DNA of 13,846 nucleotides from Nitrososphaerales archaeon (GTDB lineage: Archaea > Thermoproteota > Nitrososphaeria > Conexivisphaerales > UBA164), in the NCBI GenBank assembly GCA_023256405.1, contig JAGDXK010000016.1, positions 1,455-15,300 on the forward strand. Reading direction: 5' to 3'. A model generated the notes under the pieces. The model did no database searches and was not told where the DNA came from. It worked only from the letters and a program-made list of their open reading frames with translations. Shown here piece by piece: positions 1-5,922 of the stretch; within the stretch, counting starts at the first letter, position 1; every line of letters starts with the position of its first letter. The translations under genes were made by a program, and so were the position numbers.

Positions 1-723
1 GTCCGTGCTTATGGAGATGGATCTGTAGCCGGCGCCGCATGGAGGACCTGTATACCCTCCAAAGAAATGAGCGGAGAGTATGCCCAGGAAGGGAACGATG
101 CCAAGCACTCTGCCGGCCCTAGCTTCATCCAGAAATAGCTCAACCAGTCTTTTAATCCCGGGCAGATAAGACCTCTCCGCCCATGAGGCTATGTCCCATT
201 TCCTGCTCCAGACAGCGTTAATCTGCCAGTGAACGTAGTCAAAGCCCAGACCAAACAGGTGAGTTACGTCCCTGTATATATCAGTGTCGGACGTGGCGGT
301 CATCCTCGCAATAACCCTGTTGAGGCCCAGGCCCTTAAGCCTCTGCAGCGCGTTTAAGACCTTATCATACGCACCTTTTCCCCTGTACTTGTCAGTAACC
401 TGTCTTATGCCATCTATAGAGAGAAGAACGACACCCATCCTTTGCCAGTATTCGTCCGGAAGCCGTTCAATAAGAGTGCCATTGGTCTGTACCCCGAACC
501 TTTTCGCTCTTATGTTGTCCATAACCTTCATAATAAAGTCTGGATTGAGAAGGGGCTCGCCACCGTAGAAAATAATCACCGCTTCATCGTCCTTCTCTAT
601 AAGGCTCTTAAGGCGCTCAATGCTGTAGCTTACTGACCAGGGAACAACAGATGGGCTAAAGGAGCCCCCGCAGTATGAGCATTTGAGGTTACACTCGCCT
701 GTAGTGTAAATCAACCATAGCAT
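1..723 (-). CDS. Radical SAM/SPASM-type enzyme, AF1577-like (partial, C-terminus missing)
   Basis: The reading frame opens at ATG (723) and stays open to the window edge, giving 241 residues of the N-terminal part. The CX3CX2C motif that binds the radical SAM 4Fe-4S cluster is Cys11, Cys15 and Cys18. A GGEP SAM-binding motif follows at residues 54-57. Cys229, in the sequence GPPCGAGYRSI, looks like the start of a SPASM/twitch auxiliary-cluster region, and the rest is outside the window. The YTTGECNLKCSYCGG opening and the FYGGEPLLNPDF stretch resemble the archaeal AF1577 family, annotated as putative peptide-modifying enzymes; that family call is from memory. Substrate is unknown, and no precursor peptide gene is visible in the 49 nt between it and the upstream peroxiredoxin gene. 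A TATA-like T-tract is centred 26 nt upstream, suggesting its own leaderless transcript. Confidence 0.85.
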   Translation of the reverse strand, partial: MLWLIYTTGECNLKCSYCGGSFSPSVVPWSVSYSIERLKSLIEKDDEAVIIFYGGEPLLNPDFIMKVMDNIRAKRFGVQTNGTLIERLPDEYWQRMGVVLLSIDGIRQVTDKYRGKGAYDKVLNALQRLKGLGLNRVIARMTATSDTDIYRDVTHLFGLGFDYVHWQINAVWSRKWDIASWAERSYLPGIKRLVELFLDEARAGRVLGIVPFLGILSAHFFGGYTGPPCGAGYRSISISTD

Positions 724-744
724 CTAGCTCCAAAAATATGTGAT

Positions 745-753
745 GATAAAAAA
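745..753 (-). promoter_or_regulatory. TATA-like element for the radical SAM gene, overlapping a T-tract
   Basis: On the minus strand this reads TTTTTTATC, centred about 26 nt before the ATG at 723, the usual archaeal TATA-to-start distance for a leaderless gene. It lies inside a T-rich stretch (about 745-759) directly after the peroxiredoxin stop codon, so the same bases could also terminate the upstream transcript. A GGAG just before the ATG could be a Shine-Dalgarno sequence if transcription reads through. Confidence 0.4.
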
Positions 754-772
754 TAAAAATGTAGGCAGAGTT

Positions 773-1360
773 TTACAGCTTTCCGATGTCGTCCGGTATT
801 CTTATCTTTATTACTGGCATCCCTTCCTCCCAGTTTGCCGGTATTATGTCGAACTCCTCAGGCTTAGCTGGATGCTCGTATATGTACTTGAGGCCCTTGA
901 GGGCGTTGAGGACGTGCTTTACGTCCTTGCCAAGCCTGTCGTTGAACACGGAAATGTACTGGACGTTTCCGTCAGGGTCCACTATGACGGTTCCCCTTCT
1001 CGTCATGCCGGTCTCCGCGTTCAGGAATCCGTAGGTGCTTGCTATCTGCTTTGTCATGTCCTCAACCAGCGGATAGGTCACCTTCTTTACCCTTGGGCTT
1101 GTCTCCCACCAGACCTTGTGAGAGTAGATCGAGTCCTCGCTTATTGCAAGGATCTCAGCGTTCAGTGCCTTGAACTTGTCGTAGTATGCCTGAAACGCTT
1201 CCAGATCGGTTGCGCACACGAAAGTAAAGTCACCTGGGTGGAAGGTCAGCACTACCCACTTGCCCCTGTAATCGCTCAGGCTTATCGTCTTTATCTTCTT
1301 TTCAGCAGGGAAGAAGGCCTTTGCAGTGAAGTTTGGAGCAGGTTTTCCTATTTCTATCAT
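773..1360 (-). CDS. Peroxiredoxin, AhpC/Prx1-like scaffold lacking the resolving cysteine
   Basis: This 195-residue protein is a thiol peroxidase that would reduce H2O2 or organic peroxides in the cytoplasm. The peroxidatic cysteine is Cys49 in the sequence DFTFVCATDL, with Thr46 in its usual place, and the conserved arginine is in MTRRGTVIVD. Length and C-terminal layout match typical 2-Cys peroxiredoxins, including the PANW signature. However, the resolving cysteine expected just before PANW (CPANW) is Ile173, in DIIPANW. Cys49 is the only cysteine in the protein. It therefore should act as a 1-Cys enzyme needing an external thiol or a different reductant. A TATA element lies about 30 nt upstream and a T-rich stretch follows the stop, so it is probably monocistronic. 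Confidence 0.93.
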   Translation of the reverse strand: MIEIGKPAPNFTAKAFFPAEKKIKTISLSDYRGKWVVLTFHPGDFTFVCATDLEAFQAYYDKFKALNAEILAISEDSIYSHKVWWETSPRVKKVTYPLVEDMTKQIASTYGFLNAETGMTRRGTVIVDPDGNVQYISVFNDRLGKDVKHVLNALKGLKYIYEHPAKPEEFDIIPANWEEGMPVIKIRIPDDIGKL

Positions 1361-1385
1361 TTTATTTTAAAATGGTTTTGAGAAA

Positions 1386-1394
1386 CTTATAATG
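1386..1394 (-). promoter_or_regulatory. TATA element of the peroxiredoxin gene
   Basis: The minus strand reads CATTATAAG, centred about 30 nt before the ATG at 1360, predicting a transcript with only a few leader nucleotides. No Shine-Dalgarno sequence precedes the start. Confidence 0.45.
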
Positions 1395-1424
1395 TTTGTT
1401 GAAGAATTTGTTCTAAACCCGCAG

Positions 1425-1709
1425 CTAACTCAACGATTTTAATTTTCTGTACGCGTTTAGCATGAAATAAATGTAAATTATCATAAATATAAGAAAGATC
1501 GCTAGAGCAACAATAAACACGGCGGTGACAAGGTACTCCGGCCTGCCTCCCACAAAAATCACGGGGAACGGAAATATGAAGAACGAGAAGGCGAAACCGC
1601 TTGAGTTGGTGTAGTATGTTTGATAGTAAGCCCCAGCTACAGCAAACAGTATAAATCCAAGGACTATCAGAGCAAATCCAAAAAATATCAGATACTCCGG
1701 CTTCTCCAT
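1425..1709 (-). CDS. Small membrane protein, DUF131-like
   Basis: This 94-residue hydrophobic protein has a transmembrane segment at about residues 6-28 and another at about 59-84. Between them is a Phe/Pro-rich re-entrant-looking stretch (FIFPFPVIFVGG), and the end is a short basic tail (YRKLKSLS). The layout, with a central hydrophobic-Pro-Phe-Pro-hydrophobic-Gly-Gly segment between two helices, resembles archaeal DUF131 proteins, whose central motif is of the form GPIPIIFG. That family has no known function. The gene sits between the oxidoreductase and peroxiredoxin genes, all on the minus strand. A TATA-like element (about 1733-1744) centred about 30 nt upstream suggests its own start. 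The protein is certainly membrane-embedded if made; the family call is tentative. Confidence 0.75.
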   Translation of the reverse strand: MEKPEYLIFFGFALIVLGFILFAVAGAYYQTYYTNSSGFAFSFFIFPFPVIFVGGRPEYLVTAVFIVALAIFLIFMIIYIYFMLNAYRKLKSLS

Positions 1710-1732
1710 CTGAATATTCTGATGGTTCTTCT

Positions 1733-1744
1733 CTTATTAATTTA
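1733..1744 (-). promoter_or_regulatory. Possible TATA element of the small membrane protein gene
   Basis: The minus strand reads TAAATTAATAAG, centred about 30 nt before the ATG at 1709, just after the oxidoreductase stop codon. Confidence 0.35.
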
Positions 1745-1753
1745 GCTTGCTTT

Positions 1754-2758
1754 TCAGTAGCCCTTTGACATTTCCCTTATCATTAGCTTTACGTCGTCGC
1801 TAAGCGGGTACATTACCGGACAGGTGGCTCCAGAGTCTATGTATTCCCTTATCTTCTTCCTCACCTGATCCGGAGTTCCGGTTGCAGTTAGCATCTTAAC
1901 CACGTTGTCCGGGACTATTGCCTTAGCCCTTTCCAGTCCACCGGGCTCGGCAGGCCAGCCACCCAGTGCCTTTTTTACATCTTCTATGAGGCTTTCTGGC
2001 ACCCCGCTTGCCTTCATTATGTGGGGCTGCTGACCTAGATACATGGAGACGAGCGTTTTTGCCCTGTCGATCGCCTTATCCTCGTCGTAGTCCATGGAAA
2101 CCACGACGAGCTGTGGCCTGTCAATCTCCTCTAGCTTTCTTCCGGCCTTCTGAGCTCCCTTCTTTATGCTTTCGATTGCCTTCCTGTTGTACTCCGGTGA
2201 AACAAGATAATTGAGGAGCACTCCGTCTCCAATCTCTCCTGCAAGCTCAAGCATCTCAAAGCCAGTGGCACCTATGTATATTGGTATCTTTCTCGGCGTT
2301 CTTGGACCGTAGACCACGTCGAGCTCTATATCAGTTACGTTGACGAACTCTCCATGGAAGGTGACCCTTTCCATGTTGAAGAGCTTTTTGAGCACAGTGA
2401 CGTACTCCCTCATCGCCTTCAGGGGCTTCTCCCTTTTAACCCCAACCTTTGAAGCAAGGGGCTCCCACCATGCGCCTATGCCGAGGATTACTCTTTCTGG
2501 GGCCAGCTCGTAGAGCGTGCTGAAGGTGGCAGCCATGAGCCCTACGTTTCTAGTCCAGTTGTTCACTACCCCGCTGGCAACCTTGATCTTGGTCGTATTG
2601 GCTGCTACGGCTGCCATCGGTACTATTGCATCCCTCGCCAACCTTGATTCGGCAAACCAAACTGCCTCAAATCCGTGCTCCTCAGCGTATTTTGCGTATT
2701 CTATTTCGTCCCTTATGGGATGTTTGTCCTGCATATAAAGCGCGAGCCTTACGCTCAT
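1754..2758 (-). CDS. Luciferase-like (LLM) flavin/F420-dependent oxidoreductase, Mer-like
   Basis: The 334-residue protein is a TIM-barrel oxidoreductase of the bacterial-luciferase superfamily. The N-terminal barrel strand and helix (EIEYAKYAEEHGFEAVWFAE) and the barrel signature IPIYIGATGFEMLELAGEIG with GDGVLLN match F420-dependent methylene-tetrahydromethanopterin reductase (Mer) and its relatives. F420 is therefore the likely cofactor, from family knowledge; the substrate cannot be told. I prefer ATG at 2758 over an in-frame TTG at 2764, because the TATA element shared with the divergent DP1 gene is centred about 24 nt from 2758. The next gene downstream on the strand is the DUF131-like membrane protein, with a 44-nt gap. 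A role in C1 metabolism is possible but not shown by the context, since no other methanopterin gene is present. Confidence 0.87.
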   Translation of the reverse strand: MSVRLALYMQDKHPIRDEIEYAKYAEEHGFEAVWFAESRLARDAIVPMAAVAANTTKIKVASGVVNNWTRNVGLMAATFSTLYELAPERVILGIGAWWEPLASKVGVKREKPLKAMREYVTVLKKLFNMERVTFHGEFVNVTDIELDVVYGPRTPRKIPIYIGATGFEMLELAGEIGDGVLLNYLVSPEYNRKAIESIKKGAQKAGRKLEEIDRPQLVVVSMDYDEDKAIDRAKTLVSMYLGQQPHIMKASGVPESLIEDVKKALGGWPAEPGGLERAKAIVPDNVVKMLTATGTPDQVRKKIREYIDSGATCPVMYPLSDDVKLMIREMSKGY

Positions 2759-2773
2759 CAGCAAAGCTATAAT

Positions 2774-2789
2774 GCTTTAATATATAAGC
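2774..2789. promoter_or_regulatory. Shared bidirectional TATA element (oxidoreductase / DP1)
   Basis: The 16-bp GCTTTAATATATAAGC is near-palindromic (12 of 16 positions match its reverse complement). Its centre, 2781.5, lies 25.5 nt from the DP1 GTG at 2807 and 23.5 nt from the oxidoreductase ATG at 2758. It is the only good TATA candidate in this 48-nt spacer for either direction. Neither start has a Shine-Dalgarno sequence, fitting two leaderless divergent transcripts from one element. Confidence 0.6.
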
Positions 2790-2806
2790 GTTAGTATGTT
2801 AAGAGC

Positions 2807-4078
2807 GTGCCCGAGGACGACATTAAGGAGCTCGTAAGGACGGCTCTAAATGAGGGGTTTCAGCTTCATCCGGATCTGGTAAGAGCGGTTGAGGAGCAGC
2901 CAGAGCTGATCCCAAAGGTCCTGGAGGTAATAAAAAAGAAGAAGGAGTACGGGGGAGGCTTCATAATTGGGCTGAAGGATCTAGAAAGCTTTGGGCTTAA
3001 TCTTGAAATAGATAGAGTAAACCTTGTCATAAGCTCGGAGCTCTCCCTGAGTGATGGTCTTCAGGCTTCAAGCTTTGAGGAGCTCAACATCATGCTCAAT
3101 GACAGATTCAGAAGAATGAAGGACCTCTGGATGCAGAGACCAAACAAGATACCGCTTCTGAGGATCGAATACATACTTAGCAAGGGCAAGGAGGAGCTAT
3201 GGAGCTTCGTGCTGGTACTCAAAAAGGTGGCGAATGCCAAGTTTGAGATATATGTGGATGATGGAAAAGGGACGTACGTTCTAAGCGCTGCCAGCAGGAA
3301 GATCTTTGACGAGCTCGTGCCTGGATCTTGCGTTGCGGTCAAGGTGAACCCGCAGAACAAGAGCATTACAGCTTATGAGGACGTTGAGTTTCCCGAGGTT
3401 AAGAGAAAACCCCTGAAGGGCAAGATTGCGGTGATCAGCGATATAATGATAGGCCGTAACAGGGTAGATGATCTGATAAATTCAGTAAGATCCTCTAGGC
3501 CAGACGCGCTTGTGCTTCTTGGAAACATCGTGAGCTCAAGGTCGTACGTAAGTTCTGGACTTTCTCCAGTTGAGGGCTATAGGAGGGTGGCCGAGCTTCT
3601 CTCGGAGATGCCAAAGAGGGTGCTGAAGATAGTGATTCCAGGGCACGAGGACCTGACAGGAATAGGGCTGCCTCAGAGACCGCCCAGCTACAGGGTCGCG
3701 AAGGACCTGTACTCGCTTCAGAACACGAGGCTGCTGAGCAACCCTGCTTATGTTATCCTCAACGGCTCCACGTTCTTTATTTATCACGCATCCCATTACC
3801 TCAGAGCCATTAATGCAGATGAGCAGGAGGCGCTGAGAAAGATGTTGAAGATGAGGCATGCAGCCCCCATGTTAGGAGCTCTGCCGGTTGTTCCATCCTC
3901 ATCTGACAGGATGATAATCGATCCGGTTCCCGAAAGGGTAATAGCGGGCGGGGGGTCTGAAAGGGTTGACTTCGTCTACAGAGGCGTCTGGACCGTTGGA
4001 GTCCCGTCCTATTCCACATGCGGCTGCTATGGGCTATTGAATCTTGAAAAGGAGACCATAGAGTGGGTTCGCGTTTAG
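2807..4078 (+). CDS. polB: DNA polymerase D small subunit (DP1), with exonuclease site apparently lost
   Basis: This 423-residue protein should be the B-subunit partner of DP2 in the archaeal D-family replicative polymerase. An OB-fold-like region (about 95-200) precedes a calcineurin-type phosphoesterase domain (about 207-423). Family landmarks are clear: AVISDIMIG, PDALVLLGNIV, IPGHED, LLSNPAYVILNG, FIYHASH, KMRHAAPMLG and MIIDPVPE. The metal ligands are mostly gone: DxH is D212-I-M214, GD is G239-N240, GNHD is G279-H-E-D282, and GHxH is G381-G-G-S384. Only D212, D282 and H327 remain. In active archaeal DP1 these sites provide 3'-5' exonuclease activity. The N-terminal region is short (Pyrococcus DP1 is roughly 600 residues). 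The GTG start is fixed by the TATA element about 25 nt upstream. Confidence 0.9.
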   Translation: MPEDDIKELVRTALNEGFQLHPDLVRAVEEQPELIPKVLEVIKKKKEYGGGFIIGLKDLESFGLNLEIDRVNLVISSELSLSDGLQASSFEELNIMLNDRFRRMKDLWMQRPNKIPLLRIEYILSKGKEELWSFVLVLKKVANAKFEIYVDDGKGTYVLSAASRKIFDELVPGSCVAVKVNPQNKSITAYEDVEFPEVKRKPLKGKIAVISDIMIGRNRVDDLINSVRSSRPDALVLLGNIVSSRSYVSSGLSPVEGYRRVAELLSEMPKRVLKIVIPGHEDLTGIGLPQRPPSYRVAKDLYSLQNTRLLSNPAYVILNGSTFFIYHASHYLRAINADEQEALRKMLKMRHAAPMLGALPVVPSSSDRMIIDPVPERVIAGGGSERVDFVYRGVWTVGVPSYSTCGCYGLLNLEKETIEWVRV

Positions 4079-4116
4079 TTGTGAAAAGCTGGCTATAAGT
4101 TACGTAGCTGGGAAAA

Positions 4117-4126
4117 GATTAAATAC
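4117..4126 (+). promoter_or_regulatory. TATA element for the 18-codon gene
   Basis: The sequence GATTAAATAC, preceded by purine-rich GGAAAA that resembles a BRE, is centred about 40 nt before the ATG at 4162. Initiation about 26 nt downstream, near 4148, would give a leader of about 14 nt starting just ahead of the Shine-Dalgarno sequence at 4150. Confidence 0.45.
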
Positions 4127-4149
4127 AAGAAAGGATATTATAAACTCAC

Positions 4150-4156
4150 GAGGTGA
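4150..4156 (+). promoter_or_regulatory. Strong Shine-Dalgarno sequence of the 18-codon gene
   Basis: GAGGTGA is a 7-nt perfect complement to the usual archaeal 16S rRNA 3' end and lies 5 nt before the ATG at 4162. Other starts in the window lack such a site, so it supports translation of the tiny gene that follows. Confidence 0.6.
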
Positions 4157-4161
4157 AGACG

Positions 4162-4218
4162 ATGGCCAAGAAGAAGAAGGCTGAGGAGAAGAAAGAGGGC
4201 CAGCAGTCTTCCTCATAA
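4162..4218 (+). CDS. 18-residue lysine/glutamate-rich microprotein
   Basis: The frame ATG to TAA encodes MAKKKKAEEKKEGQQSSS, a highly charged peptide with no hydrophobic core, signal or domain. Its support is regulatory: a TATA element about 40 nt upstream and a 7-nt Shine-Dalgarno match spaced 5 nt from the ATG. It starts 84 nt after the DP1 stop and ends 10 nt before the stop of the convergent histone gene. The composition resembles the basic N-terminal tails of archaeal ribosomal proteins such as S25e, but no winged-helix or other domain follows in any frame. It could be a genuine microprotein, a leader peptide or the remnant of a truncated gene. Function unknown. Confidence 0.5.
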   Translation: MAKKKKAEEKKEGQQSSS

Positions 4219-4228
4219 AACACAATAC

Positions 4229-4468
4229 TTAGCGGTTCTCTTCACTTAAATTTATGTTCAATATATTTTTTATTGCCAACTTCACATCAGATGCCTTTAC
4301 CGTTTTTCTTCCCGCGTGAGCTGCCAGCTCTGCCGCCTGAGCTGCTATCTTTTCTCCATACATTTCAAAGAACTCGGCCAGCTCTTTGATGGCTTCATCA
4401 CTTACCCTTTCCGCACCTCCTTTCTTGAAGATCCTGTAAATCTGCGCGTATGAAAATTCCACTTCCAT
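4229..4468 (-). CDS. Archaeal histone (HMf family)
   Basis: This 79-residue single histone fold aligns almost end to end with Methanothermus HMfB (69 residues), with two extra N-terminal residues and an approximately 9-residue tail (NINLSEENR). DNA-binding positions are present: Arg12, Arg21 in GAERVSDEA, and Arg54-Lys55-Thr56 in HAGRKTVKASD. Residues that join dimers into longer multimers (Leu48, His51 and Asp61, equal to HMfB L46, H49 and D59) are kept, as is Gly18. It should therefore be able to form extended histone-DNA fibres, not just dimers. It has its own TATA element 26 nt upstream, overlapping the end of the GTPase spacer, so it is probably transcribed alone and leaderless. Confidence 0.96.
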   Translation of the reverse strand: MEVEFSYAQIYRIFKKGGAERVSDEAIKELAEFFEMYGEKIAAQAAELAAHAGRKTVKASDVKLAIKNILNINLSEENR

Positions 4469-4490
4469 AAATACTAGATGCTATCGCCAT

Positions 4491-4497
4491 AATTTAA
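4491..4497 (-). promoter_or_regulatory. TATA element of the histone gene
   Basis: The minus strand reads TTAAATT, centred 26 nt before the ATG at 4468 within the 38-nt gap after the GTPase stop codon. This fits a leaderless histone transcript separate from the GTPase gene. Confidence 0.45.
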
Positions 4498-4506
4498 GGT
4501 TTAAAA

Positions 4507-5733
4507 TTACTTGGACTTCTTGGAGGCTGAGACTAGGTGTAGCACGTCCCTGTCCTTTATCTTGTACGTTGGAGGCAGCCTCAGCCCAGTTCTTAGGTCT
4601 ATTGCGTACAATAGGCCCTTTGCAAGGTCGGTGTGTATCATTTCTGCAAGATCCTTAACGGTGCTTCCGTCCGGCACCAAGTATGCATCAGGAAGGACGT
4701 TCCCCTTTTTGTCTGACAGCCTCTTGGGATCGGCAACCGGGTAAACTACGTTCATCCTTAGCAGCTTAAAGACGGCAACGTTGAGGGCGAACTGCATTCC
4801 AGCCCTCATCATCTCCCTTATCAGGAACTTATTGAAGAAGTCTATGGCCTTCTTCTCCTCCTGAGTAAGCTTTGAGCTGTCGACAACGACGTAGTTCTCC
4901 TCAGCTGGGTTGTACCTTACGGCTCCTTTTTCCTCGGCCCTGCGAAGCGCAAGCTCAAGGCTCGCGCTTGTAGGAACTATAATCTTGTCCTTGATCTTCT
5001 CCTTTAAGCTCCTGAACCCAGTATCGGCTGTTGGAAGATCGAGCTTGTTGGCCACAATAAGCGTTGGCTTTGATATATCCCTTATAATGGCTGCAAACTG
5101 CCAGAGCTTCTGGTCGGTCATGTTCTTGAAGTCAAAGGCGCTCATGTTCGTCTCTTCGAGAGCCTGCATGACGTGCAGCCTTGTTATTTTCAGACCGGAC
5201 AGCGACTCGTAAATCCCAGAAATGGCCTCCTGCTCGGTTTTGGCGTACTCGACCCTTTTGGCTATTCTGTCAAGGTTGTTCTCTATAAGGCTCTTAAGCC
5301 ACTGGACTATCTCGCCCTCTATTTCCTGATAGTCCCTGAATGGATCTCCCGTTCCGGGTTCAGCTATCCTTCCATCCTCGTCTATGCTACCCGATGCATC
5401 AACCACATGCAGGAAAGCATCTGCCTTCATCGCCTCTGATAGAAACCTAGTGCCAAGACCCCTTCCATAGCTGGCTCCTTTGATTAGCCCTGGCAGGTCA
5501 ACTATCTCTATTGGGATGTATCTCCAGCCATCTATACACTTAGAGTTAACCGGGTTATCAACGACCCTGAACTCCTTATGAACACAGGGGGAGGTAACAT
5601 AAGTAACGGCGGTAACAGGAGACTGGGTTGTGAACATGTAGTTTCCTATGGGCTCATTCCTCCCCGTCACCGTGTTAAATATGGTGGTCTTTCCGGCGTT
5701 AGTTTTGCCAATAATAGCCAACCTAACTGCCAT
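4507..5733 (-). CDS. Obg/YchF-family GTPase with TGS domain (MJ1332-like)
   Basis: The 408-residue protein is a translation-associated P-loop GTPase of the archaeal YchF-like group. G1 is GKTNAGKT at residues 9-16, G3 is DLPG at 79-82, and G4 is NKLD at 229-232. The canonical NKxD supports GTP specificity, unlike bacterial YchF, which has an altered G4 and prefers ATP. The family-typical SPC...NSKCIDG cysteines (Cys50, Cys66) lie between G1 and G3. A helical insert (about 125-215) is followed by a C-terminal TGS domain (about 330-402; DGSTVKDLAEMIHTDLAKG). Ribosome association is inferred from the family. No strong TATA stands out; a weak candidate (ctaaatag at 5763-5770) lies about 33 nt upstream. 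Confidence 0.93.
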   Translation of the reverse strand: MAVRLAIIGKTNAGKTTIFNTVTGRNEPIGNYMFTTQSPVTAVTYVTSPCVHKEFRVVDNPVNSKCIDGWRYIPIEIVDLPGLIKGASYGRGLGTRFLSEAMKADAFLHVVDASGSIDEDGRIAEPGTGDPFRDYQEIEGEIVQWLKSLIENNLDRIAKRVEYAKTEQEAISGIYESLSGLKITRLHVMQALEETNMSAFDFKNMTDQKLWQFAAIIRDISKPTLIVANKLDLPTADTGFRSLKEKIKDKIIVPTSASLELALRRAEEKGAVRYNPAEENYVVVDSSKLTQEEKKAIDFFNKFLIREMMRAGMQFALNVAVFKLLRMNVVYPVADPKRLSDKKGNVLPDAYLVPDGSTVKDLAEMIHTDLAKGLLYAIDLRTGLRLPPTYKIKDRDVLHLVSASKKSK

Positions 5734-5922
5734 TTTCGGTTATTTTATTAGAAAAAGCTAGGCTAAATAGATTTGCCTTTCTTCGGCGACAATCTGCATG
5801 GCTTTGACGCTTTCTTAAGGACAGAGCGCTTTGTTTGCCCCTTAACCTGCCAGTTTTCTAGCTAAAGCGTGCCGATTCAAAGAGTCAGGCTTTTTATACA
5901 GGCATGCAATCTATTAATTGCG
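5734..5922. other. Divergent intergenic spacer between the GTPase and MoaB genes
   Basis: This 189-nt spacer separates the leftward GTPase gene from the rightward MoaB gene. A plus-strand frame is open from a GTG at 5869 into MoaB, but I treat it as non-coding because the MoaB TATA element lies within it. A weak TATA-like site for the GTPase is at 5763-5770. I see no RNA gene or repeat in the remainder. Confidence 0.5.
5891..5898 (+). promoter_or_regulatory. TATA element of the MoaB-RFC unit
   Basis: TTTTTATA, its core centred about 27 nt before the ATG at 5923, predicts a leaderless transcript beginning at that ATG. It argues against the upstream in-frame GTG at 5869, which would place the promoter inside the coding sequence. 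Confidence 0.6.

Noticed and set aside
740..1381. Long plus-strand open frame (213 codons) opposite the peroxiredoxin gene
   Set aside because: It is antisense to a clear peroxiredoxin and encodes no recognisable motif; its length follows from the codon use of the real gene.
3950..3955. Run of six G in DP1, suspected as a sequencing frameshift that could explain the missing GHxH motif
   Set aside because: Family-like sequence continues in the same frame on both sides (VPERVIAGG before, VDFVYRGVWTVG after), and ligands far from the run are also changed, so a single indel cannot explain the pattern.
4162..4218. 18-codon gene as ribosomal protein S25e
   Set aside because: Only the charged N-terminal flavour is similar. 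There is no downstream winged-helix region in any frame before the histone gene, so the name is not supported.
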